From: JAGMDK01 sp023128695
Lineage (GTDB): Bacteria; Planctomycetota; Phycisphaerae; UBA1845; Fen-1342
DNA: 15,371 bases
Assembly (NCBI GenBank): GCA_030628805.1
Contig: DAOVQG010000085.1
Span: 1-15,371, forward strand
Reading direction: 5' to 3'
Below are positions 1 through 8,700 of this stretch, piece after piece (positions within the stretch are counted from its first letter, which is position 1; each line of letters starts with the position of its first letter). The notes under the pieces were generated by a model. The model made no database searches. It worked only from the letters and a program-made list of their open reading frames with translations, and was not told the origin of the DNA. A program made the position numbers and the translations under genes.

Positions 1-10
1 AGCTCGTTTA

Positions 11-28
11 CCCGGCATAAATGCCGGG
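11..28. repeat. Short perfect hairpin (CCCGGCAT-AA-ATGCCGGG)
   Basis: An 8-bp perfect inverted repeat with a 2-base centre lies at the window edge. It has no T-tract, so it is not a classical intrinsic terminator. It resembles the short GC-rich palindromes that occur between the other genes of this window and is best read as a dispersed intergenic repeat. Confidence 0.5.
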
Positions 29-57
29 CCTAGCGCTGCTACGGAACAAGGCTCCCG

Positions 58-120
58 ACGGCCGGTACGGGGCCCGGCCGCTACATTGGGACGGCCGGTA
101 CGGGGCCCGGCCGCTACATA
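58..120. repeat. Tandem pair of a dispersed GC-rich repeat (family A)
   Basis: Two 30-base copies that differ only in the last base lie at 58-87 and 91-120, separated by GGG. The core is GGCCCGGCCGCTACA. A reverse-complement relative is at 10647-10673, and a 19-base identical stretch recurs at 12550-12568. The unit can fold on itself because GGCCGG and CCGGCC are both present. Recurrence at several intergenic sites marks it as a dispersed repeat rather than a gene. Confidence 0.75.
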
Positions 121-146
121 CAACTCAGAAAATGTGGGTAATAGCA

Positions 147-190
147 TGCTCTTGAGCAGTGCGAATGTGTGTCACTGCTCTTGAGCAGTG
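147..190. repeat. Palindromic repeat family B, two copies
   Basis: A perfect hairpin, CACTGCTC-TT-GAGCAGTG, lies at 173-190, and a shorter copy (TGCTCTTGAGCA) lies at 147-158. The same 18-base palindrome occurs twice more at 10690-10707 and 10735-10752. Here it sits 13 bases beyond the stop codon of the minus-strand glycohydrolase gene, so it could act in 3'-end formation, but no T-tract is seen. Confidence 0.7.
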
Positions 191-203
191 GCACAGCAGC
201 CTG

Positions 204-2342
204 TCAATTGAGGATTGCCGGAGCACTCGTGAAAGCCTCCGCAAACACGGCGTAATCACGCAGGTCCACGTCCCCGTCGGCCTCCGTGTCGAAGCTCTCC
301 AGGCACTCTTCGGGCGTGATCGGCGGCGTGGGCGTCGGCGGGGTGTCCGGACCGGCCATGCCGTCCGCGAATACGGCGAAATCGCCCAGGTCCACGTCGT
401 GATCGTCGTCGAAATCCCCAATCCGAACGCCGTCGGCCACGAACTCGATGATGCTCGTGAATTCCCAGCTCCCGCCGGCCTCGCCGCGGATGCGGACGGC
501 GTCGCCGGAGAGCGAGTCGAAATCCAGCCCGATCACTTGGTAGAACGCATACCGGTCGAGCGGCTCGCTGAGGCTCAAATTGGCCGCGGATGTCCAGTTT
601 CCCGCCCGGCGAACCTCGACGATCAGGTTCTCGAAGTACCCGCCGCGGGGTGGGTACTCGCGCGGGTCGTAGTTGATCCCGTACCAGCGGATGTCGCCCT
701 CGTGGAACGTCAGTCCGTCGAAACGCACCGGCATCGAGAAATTCAGTTGGTAGTAATCGCCGCCCTCGGGCTGGGCGTTGTCGCCGTCGTCGGTTTTGTA
801 GGGCAGGTGGCCGTTGTAGCGGACGTCGATGATCCCGTCGATGATGCCGTCGAGATTATCGCGGTCCTCCATGGGGTCGTGGTCTTCAATGCTCGCGGAA
901 GTGGTCACGCTGCCGCCCGCCGCCAGCACGGCCGCCACCAGCCCGGTCGGGCCCGGCGGGTCCGGCAGCTCAGGCTCCGGCGTCACCGGATCATCCGCCG
1001 GTATCGTATAAACCGCCTCTTCGACCGTACCGCCGTTGGCGACGATCACCTGCTCTGTAGCCGCCTGTAAGCGGGCGGCGATGTTGGTGATCGTGTCGTA
1101 CTCAGGCAGGCCGGGACGGCTGAGCACCTTGTAGTGGTTGGTCGCGGGGCCGGTCAGCGCCGGCGGCAGGGCGTCATATCCGAGGATGAGCCCGATCAGG
1201 CCGCCGGCCGTGGCGGGGTTGCAGTCGGCGTCGAAGCCGGACAACACCGCTATTTTCACCGTTTCCTCGAAGTCACCTTCGCCGTAGAGCAAAGCCAGGG
1301 TCGTATTGGCCAGGTTGATGGTCGACTCGATCCATCCGCGGTAGCGCCCGTGGTCGTAGGCCCCGCAGTAATAGTCGTAAATCAGCCGCCGAGTTTCCCG
1401 CCAATCGGGGTTCCCGTCGAGCAGGTCGAGGGCGTACCAGTCGCGGACGTCCTGGATCGCCTGCCACGAGCGCGAACTCTGCGGGATCGCTTCCTGCCCC
1501 AGCTCGACGACGGCGTGAATATCGGTCTCGAACGCGGCGACGGCATACAACGCCCCGTAGAACTCCGCCGCATGCCGCGAGAAGCCCTCGTTCGTGACGC
1601 TCGCGAACGTCTGGACGGCGTCGATCGCCCACTGCCGCAGCCCGGGCGAAAGTGCCCCGAGGCTTTCCGTGGTGATCTGCGAGTCGATCGCATAGGCGTT
1701 CATATTGTTGCGGTAGGCCCCGGTGTCCGGAATGACGAACCCGTGGATCATCAGGTACTTGGCCTGCAAGTTCGCGATGTAGATGTCCGTCAGCGGGACG
1801 TGGTCGTCCCATTCGCCTTGAATCTGGGCGTTGGTGGGATTGAGCCCGTGCGTCTCCAGGCAGTGCAGATAGAGATACTCAAAGTTGGTATCGTCATCGC
1901 CGGTCCACGGGTCTTCGTAGCTCGTTTTAATGACCCATTCGAAGACCTCGTCGGGAGCTGGTTCACGAGTGCAATACTGCCCCTCGAACGGCCGCCCCGT
2001 GTGGTTGCCGATGAGCTGCCCGAACCACATGCCGTGGAGCTTGTCGAGGTAGTCGTCCGCGTTGATGGTCCGCTGGGCGAAGGCCCGCTCCGTACCCGCT
2101 CCGCAAGCGATCAAGCTGACAGACGCTAACAAAACCTGAAGAGCCGCGGACTTCAGTCCGCGCGGCCCCGCGCAGGCTAAAGCACGTTCCCACGTTCCCA
2201 CGTTCCCACGTTCCCACGTGGACTTCAGTCCGCGCGGCCCCGCGCCGGCTAAAGCCCGCGGCTCTTCACGGGGGTGTGTTACAGTTGTGTTAGATGCTTT
2301 ACGTAGAAGTGCCCATCGTGCCCGGTTCCGCCATTGCCTCAT
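204..2342 (-). CDS. Secreted ADP-ribosylglycohydrolase-family protein with beta-sandwich and dockerin-like C-terminus
   Basis: This 712-residue protein belongs to the ADP-ribosylglycohydrolase (DraG/ARH) family, whose known members remove ADP-ribose from proteins or small molecules using a two-metal site. The catalytic domain spans about residues 95-440. It carries the metal motifs GDDDTN (148-153) and GFDADCNPATAG (369-380); the latter has DxDC where classical members have DxDT. Residues about 480-635 look like a discoidin- or lectin-type beta-sandwich. The end holds two EF-hand/dockerin-like loops (DFDDDHDVDLGD near 643, DTEADGDVDLRD near 684). I chose the ATG at 2342 because AGGAGG lies six bases upstream; an in-frame ATG at 2468 lacks this support. 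The signal-peptide core (VLLASVSLIAC, then AFAQ) is about 65 residues from that ATG, because a 132-bp repeat element lies in between. LIAC could be a lipobox and AFAQ a signal peptidase I site. Family assignment is firm, but substrate and secretion are inferred. Confidence 0.82.
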   Translation of the reverse strand: MRQWRNRARWALLRKASNTTVTHPREEPRALAGAGPRGLKSTWERGNVGTWERALACAGPRGLKSAALQVLLASVSLIACGAGTERAFAQRTINADDYLDKLHGMWFGQLIGNHTGRPFEGQYCTREPAPDEVFEWVIKTSYEDPWTGDDDTNFEYLYLHCLETHGLNPTNAQIQGEWDDHVPLTDIYIANLQAKYLMIHGFVIPDTGAYRNNMNAYAIDSQITTESLGALSPGLRQWAIDAVQTFASVTNEGFSRHAAEFYGALYAVAAFETDIHAVVELGQEAIPQSSRSWQAIQDVRDWYALDLLDGNPDWRETRRLIYDYYCGAYDHGRYRGWIESTINLANTTLALLYGEGDFEETVKIAVLSGFDADCNPATAGGLIGLILGYDALPPALTGPATNHYKVLSRPGLPEYDTITNIAARLQAATEQVIVANGGTVEEAVYTIPADDPVTPEPELPDPPGPTGLVAAVLAAGGSVTTSASIEDHDPMEDRDNLDGIIDGIIDVRYNGHLPYKTDDGDNAQPEGGDYYQLNFSMPVRFDGLTFHEGDIRWYGINYDPREYPPRGGYFENLIVEVRRAGNWTSAANLSLSEPLDRYAFYQVIGLDFDSLSGDAVRIRGEAGGSWEFTSIIEFVADGVRIGDFDDDHDVDLGDFAVFADGMAGPDTPPTPTPPITPEECLESFDTEADGDVDLRDYAVFAEAFTSAPAILN
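2137..2268. repeat. Repeat element (family C) within the 5' end of the glycohydrolase gene
   Basis: This 132-bp block is bounded by a perfect 13-bp inverted repeat (TGAAGAGCCGCGG at 2137-2149 and its complement at 2256-2268). Inside are two direct 36-base copies with one mismatch (2148-2183 and 2220-2255) flanking an octamer microsatellite. The block is exactly 44 codons and stays open in the coding frame. It separates an Arg-rich start (MRQWRNRARWALL) from the hydrophobic core of the signal peptide, so it looks like an in-frame insertion. The 15-base end AGCCCGCGGCTCTTC recurs at 14025-14039. Confidence 0.75.
2184..2219. repeat. Octamer microsatellite (ACGTTCCC)4 plus ACGT
   Basis: Four perfect tandem copies of an 8-base unit lie at 2184-2191, 2192-2199, 2200-2207 and 2208-2215, followed by ACGT. 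They are inside the open reading frame of the glycohydrolase gene, between its ATG and its signal-peptide core. Gain or loss of one unit would shift the frame. Confidence 0.85.
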
Positions 2343-2716
2343 CTGACACCTCCTGCGATCAAATAGCGCTCCGGCCCCTGCTCCCACCAAATGTCGAACT
2401 CCCATATTCAGTATACCATCCTCGGCGGTCCAATTCGGAAAACTCGGGCATTTTCGGTGGTCGAACAAAGCTTTTCATGCACGGTCCCGGCGGCTACACT
2501 ATCTGTCTTCTCAGAGGATCCTTATATGCCAACTGCAACGACGGCAGAACAGGCACCCGGACTGCTATGAGTAGCTGGCGGTTTGTCTGTAAGTTATTGA
2601 ACTCAGCCGTGAGGAATCGTCATCATTTCCGGTGAACAGATGGGAGGCTCGCAGAAGCCGGCGAAGTAGCCGGTGGTGATCACTTGCAGCCACGGGCAGC
2701 AGAAAGGGCAAATACC
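2343..2716. other. Divergent intergenic region between the two large secreted-protein genes
   Basis: This 374-base region must hold the promoters of both divergent genes, but I see no convincing -35/-10 pair. Near the giant gene, 2646-2659 (GGCT and AGCC) and 2658-2673 (CCGGC and GCCGG) form two small hairpins that share two bases, so they cannot both fold fully. I compared this leader by eye with the c-di-GMP-I and cobalamin riboswitch consensus patterns and found no match. A 113-codon open frame at 2294-2635 shows no protein-like features. Confidence 0.5.
2349..2354 (-). promoter_or_regulatory. Shine-Dalgarno site AGGAGG for the glycohydrolase gene
   Basis: On the minus strand, AGGAGG is followed by six bases (TGTCAG) and then ATG at 2342. 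This perfect site at good spacing fixes the start codon upstream of the repeat element, instead of at the in-frame ATG at 2468 or a TTG downstream of the element. Confidence 0.8.
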
Positions 2717-5700
2717 ATGAGTTCTTCAAGAAGCGTGCGACAAACAGTGTGGTCAATGTTCTCGGTTTGTCTCGTCGGCCTCGTGCTGGCAGTCGGCGTA
2801 AATCCGGCCCAGGCGGACGTGCGCTACGTTGACGACGACGCCCCACCGACCGGCGACGGCCAGAGCTGGACCACGCCCTACGATGATCTTCAGGACGCCC
2901 TGACCGAGGCGTTGGGCGATCCGAGCATCATCGAAATCCACGTCGCCGGCGGAACGTACTACCCCTCCGAGCAGTCCGAGCCGGGCACGCCACGCACCGA
3001 AAGATTCCGTCTCATCAACGGCGTCACAATCTCCGGCGGCTATGCCGGACTGGCCGATCCGGTCAACCCGGACGTCCGCGACCTGGAGTTGTACGAGTCC
3101 AGCCTCAGCGGCGACATCGGCGCGCAAGGCGACGATTCCGACAACTGCTACCATGTCTTCTATCATCCCGAGGGCCTGAACCTGGACGAAACCGCCGTTC
3201 TTGATGGATTCACTATCACTGCCGGAAACGCCAACGGTAGTGGCTCGCACAGGCTCGGCGGCGGGATGTTCAACAGTGATTGCAGTCCGATGGTGACCAA
3301 CTGCACGTTCAGCGGGAATAGGGTCTATGGCGGCGGCGGCGGTGTCCTCTGCCATGACAACAGCAGCCCGACGCTGACCAACTGCACGATCAGCGGGAAT
3401 TCGGCCGTTATGATAGGCGGCGGCGTCCTCTGCCGGGACAACAGCAGCCCGACGCTGACCAACTGCACGATCAGCGGGAATTTGGCCCACTTTAGAGGCG
3501 GCGGCGTCTACTGCTACTCCATAAGCGCCTCCAGAAGCAGCCCGACGCTGACCAACTGCACGATCAGCGGGAATTTGGCCCACTCTAGCGGCGGCGTCTA
3601 CTGCGGCGACAACAGCAGCCCGACGCTGACCAACTGCATCTTGTGGGGCGATACACCGCAGGAGATTGTCGTTTCCTCGGGCGGCTCGGTCTTGAGCTAC
3701 TGTTGTGACGTTCAGGGTGGCTGGTCCGGCGAGGGCATCATCGACACCGATCCGCTATTCGTTGATCCCGGCCACTGGGACGACAACGGCACGCCGGGCG
3801 ATCCGTATGATGATTATTGGGTAGATGGTGATTATCACCTACAGCCCGACTCGCCCTGCATCAACCTGGGCAACAACGACGCCGTACCGGTCGACATTAG
3901 CACGGATTTCGAGGGTGACGATCGCATCCAGCAGTGCCGGGTGGACATGGGTGTCGATGAGACGCCGTACATCGGCCCGGACTGCAACACGAACGGCGTG
4001 GCCGACGCATGTGACATCGAGCAGGGTACCAGCCCGGACTGTAACACGAATGGCGTACCGGATGAATGTGATCTCGCCGAGGGTACAAGCCTGGACTGCA
4101 ATACCAACGACGTTCCGGACGAGTGTGATATCGACGAGGGTACCAGCCCGGACTGTAACACGAATGGCGTACCGGATGAATGTGATCTCGCCGAGGGTAC
4201 AAGCTTGGACTGCAACACCAATTACGTGCCCGACGAGTGTGATATCGACGAGGGTACCAGCCCGGACTGTAACACGAATGGCGTACCTGATGAATGTGAT
4301 CTCGCCGAGGGTACCAGCCTGGACTGTAATACCAATTACGTGCCCGACGAGTGTGATATCGACGAGGGCACTAGCCCGGACTGTAACACGAATGGCGTAC
4401 CGGATGAATGTGATCTCTCTGAGGGCACCAGCCAGGACTGCAACACCAATTACGTGCCCGACGAGTGTGAGCCCGGCGGACTCGAGGATTGCAACACAAA
4501 CGGAACAACGGATTGGTGTGACATCCATGACGGCACCAGCCAGGACTATGACTTAAATGGCGTACCCGATGAGTGCGATCCGGACTGCAACGTCAACGGT
4601 GTGCCCGACGCATGTGACATCGATTGCGACACTGGTAACTGTGGCAGCCACCCACTCGAATGTGGGAACAGTGAAGACTGCAACGCCAACGGTATACCGG
4701 ACGCGTGTGATATCGATGAGGGCACAAGTCCGGACTGTAACGCTAATTACGTGCCCGACGAGTGTGAACCCGGTGGACTCGAGGATTGCAACACAAACGG
4801 AGCGATGGATTTGTGTGACATTTATGACGGCACCAGCCAAGACTGCAACGCCAACGCGGTCCCGGACGAGTGTGACATCGCGACGGGCACAAGCAGTGAC
4901 ATAAACAGCAACGGTGTGCCGGACGAATGCGAGCCTCCCTGCGCCTCACACGAATGGATTGAACTTCTGCCGTCAGACAGCGCCGGAGGAGACTGCTTTG
5001 GGTATTCCCTGTCAATCTCGGGTGATACAGCGCTGATCGGGGCACCGGGTGGCGCCGATTGGGGCGCGGCGTACGTGTTTGAATTCAACGGTTTGAGTTG
5101 GCATCAGGTAGCCGAGATCCTAGCGCCCGAGCCTTTTTGGCTAGCTACATTCGGCGAATCGGTTTCGATCTCTGGAAATCTGGGCGTGATCGGAGCACCG
5201 TTTGCTCACCGGGCGTATGCTTACCGGCGTGGCGTTTCAGGTTGGTACCAGGAGGCGGAGTTGCTGCCGCCTTACACTTCTTCAGGAGACATGTTCGGGA
5301 GCTCCGTCACTGCCGAGGGCGATACGCTCTTGGTCGGCTCCCCTGGCGCAGTCATTAACGGCCATCGACTTGGCGCGGTGTATGTATTCCGATGGCAGAC
5401 GGGCAACTGGGTTCTGGAGGACACACTCACGGCTTCGGACGGTAACTTGTACGACTACTTCGGCTACTGCGTCTCTCTCTCGGGTGATACGGTGGTGGTT
5501 GGCGCCCTTTGCGATGATGACAATGGCGAATCGTCTGGTTCAGCGTATGTGTTTCGGTTCAATGGCTCCGAGTGGACCGAGGAAGCCAAACTAACTGCAT
5601 CGGATGGGGCAGCACAGGAATACTTTGGCACTGCGGCCTGCATCTCCGAAAATACTGTGGTCATTGGGAAACAGACCGACGCGGCCACCGGCAACGGAGG

Positions 5701-8700
5701 ATGCGCCTACGTGTTTCAATACGACGGTGCAACATGGCTCGAACAAGCCAAGCTCGTATCGGAAAATGGCTTGTCATACGAACGCGTACGTTCCGTCTCC
5801 CTCTCGGATGAAATCATCCTCATGGGGGCATCAGGAGGAGACGATTATGGTCCGGGAGCCGCCTACGAGTTTCGCTTTCAGGACGGGAACTGGGTAGAGG
5901 AGGCCAGGTTAACTCCGAGCGATAGTGCCGGCGGGGATTACTTTGGCCTCGCCGCAGTCGTATCCGGCGATAACGCCCTGGTGGGAGCACCGCGATTGGA
6001 TCAATGGTGCCTGGAGATACCCGGATCGGTGTACGCCTACAGGGGGATCCGAAATGACTGCAACAGCAACGGGGTCATCGATTTGTGTGACGTCGCCGAC
6101 GGTACGAGCGGCGATTGCAACACAAACGCCATCCCCGACGAATGCGATATTGACGAGGGCTTCAGCACTGACCTGAACCAGAATGGCGTTCCTGATGAGT
6201 GCGAGGATTGCAATTGTAACGGAATCCCGGATGATCTGGACATCGCCAATGGCACCAGTCAGGACTGTAACACTAATGAGATTCCCGACGAATGTGACTT
6301 GGCGGCCGGCACGAGCCAGGACTGCAACAGCAACGACGTTCCAGACGAGTGTGACATCGCTTCCGGTAGCAGCCCGGACGGCAATAGCAACGGCGTTCCG
6401 GACGAGTGTGAGCTGTGCACCGCCCATGAGTCGGCCAGACTCCTCGCCTCCGACGGCGCAGCCGGTGATTGGTTCGGTTACTCAGTCTCCATCTCCGGGA
6501 ACGTTGCCGTGGTCGGAGCATCCGGGGACGACGACCTTGGTAACGGCGCTGGCGCAGCATACGTGTTCCGCTACAACGGTTCAACTTGGGTTGAGGAAGC
6601 CAAGCTCCTAGCCTCCGATGGCGCGGCAGGCGACTGGTTCGGCTGCGCGGTAGCCACCTCCGGCGATATCGCCGTAATCGGAGCTTACTACGACGACGAC
6701 CTGGGGATCTACTCCGGATCGGTGTACGTATTCCGGTTCGATGGTACTACCTGGAACGAGGAAGCGAAGCTCACTGCCTCCGATGGTGCAGACCACAACA
6801 ATTTTGGCTGTTCGGTGTCCCTCCACGGTTGCACACTTGTCGTCGGGGCGGACTATAACTCGTCGTGTGGTGCAACGTACGTGTTCCGCTACGACGGCTC
6901 GACCTGGCTCGAAGAAGCCAAGCTCACCGCTTCCGACGGTGCGCCGGGTGACCGCTTCGGGTTCTCCGTATCCGTTTGTGGTGACACCGCTGTGATTGGA
7001 GCCAAGGACGACGGCGACCTGGGGAGCGAGTCCGGTTCGGCGTATGTGTTCCGGTTCGACGGCACTGCTTGGAACGAGGAAACGAAGCTCACTGCCTCCG
7101 ATGGCGCTGCCGACGACTATTTTGGCTGGTCAGTGTCCCTTGCGGGCAACGCCATTATTATCGGGGCACCACGCTACTGGGAAATCACCGGAGCAGCGTA
7201 TGTATTCCGGTTTGACGGAACGGCTTGGGCCGAGGAGGCCAAGCTTGTCGCGGCCGGTGGGCAACCGAGCCGCCATTTCGGCTGGGACGTGTGTATCCTT
7301 GACGATACTGCTCTGGTTGGGGCGCCGCGCGAAGCCCCCATGAACTCAGTACACGTTTTCCATTTTGATGGTGTCGGCTGGACTGAACGGGGCCGACTGA
7401 CCGCCGCGGACGGTACTGCGTACGATAGGTTCGGCCGGTCGGTATCCCTCTCCGGCCAGACCGCCATCATCGGTGCGACCGAGCTGGGTGGCTCTTCCGG
7501 CTCGGCCTGCATATTCGACGGCCTATTGGATTGCAACGCCAACTCCATCCTCGATCTCTGCGAACTTCAGTATGGGACTGCTGACGATGTCAACAGCAAC
7601 GGAGTCATTGACTCGTGCGAACTCGATTGCAACAGCAACGGCGTATTTGATTACCTCGACATCATCAATGGCACCAGCATAGACTGCAACGACAATGGTA
7701 TACCTGATGAATGCCTCGACCTGGAGGCTGACTGTAATACCAATGCTATACCGGATGAGTGTGACATTGCCGAGGGTAGCAGCATAGACTGCAACAATAA
7801 CGGTATACCCGACGAATGCCTCGACCTGGAGGATGACTGTAATACCAATGATATACCGGATGAGTGTGACATTGCCGAGGGCAGCAGCGAAGACTGCAAT
7901 TACAATGGCATTCCCGACGAGTGCGACCTCGCCACTGGTACAAGTCAGGACGCCAATAGTAATGGAATTCCGGATGAGTGCGAATTCGACTGTGTTGGCA
8001 ACGAGTTGGTGAAATTACTCGCCTCGGACGGTGCCATGGGTGATGCGTTCAGTTACTCGCTATCCATTTCCGGCGACACCGCCGTGATCGGGGCATACGG
8101 AGACGACGACCTCGGCGAAAAATCTGGAGCGGCGTATGTTTTCCGCTTCGATGGATCGGCCTGGATTGAAGAGGCCAAACTCACTGCCTCAGACGGTGTG
8201 GCGGGTGACGAGTTCGGCGCCTCGGTCTCCATCTCCGGCGACACCGCCGTCATCGGATCGCCATTCGATGATGATCTCGGCCACAAATCCGGCTCAGCAT
8301 ACGTTTTCCGGTTTGATGGCTCTAACTGGGTTGAAGTGGCCAAACTCACCGCCTCAGACGGCGAGCCTTGGGATGCATTCGGCATCTCCGTGTCAGTCTC
8401 CGGCAACATTGCCGGGATCGGCGCCTACGGGGAGGATGACAATGGTCTTAACGCCGGCGCGGCATACGTGTTCCGCTGTTACGGCTCGAGCTGGGTAATG
8501 CAGGCCAAGCTCACGGCCTCAGACGCGGCGGAAGGTAATTGGTTCGGTGCCTCGGTGTCTGTCTCCGGTGACGCTGCCCTTATAGGGACATGGGAAGACA
8601 ATGGGGCCGGCTCGGCGTATGTGTTCCGCCTCTACGGCTCAAGCTGGTTGGAGGAGGCCAAGCTAAGCGCCTCTGATGGTGCTGAGGACGATGGCTTCGG

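Noticed and set aside
159..2129. Long open frames on the plus strand at 159-1070 and 1134-2129
   Set aside because: They lie opposite the glycohydrolase gene, lack family motifs and have the Val/Arg/Gly-rich composition of antisense frames in GC-rich DNA.
2294..2635. 113-codon frame between the divergent genes
   Set aside because: It overlaps the 5' end of the glycohydrolase gene, has no recognisable domain, and its composition is not protein-like.
2600..2716. c-di-GMP-I or cobalamin riboswitch before the giant gene
   Set aside because: By eye, the words GCAGAAGCC and GTAGCCGG hint at the c-di-GMP-I core, but the essential order and flanking stems do not fit. The cobalamin consensus does not fit either.
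4033..4470. CRISPR or VNTR-only DNA
   Set aside because: The 114-bp repeat is wholly in frame within a secreted protein and encodes calcium-binding repeats.
3825..4904. Frames at 3825-4556, 3839-4528, 4553-4840 and 4557-4904
   Set aside because: They are shadows of the TSP3-like repeats in other frames, with the same 19-residue periodicity.
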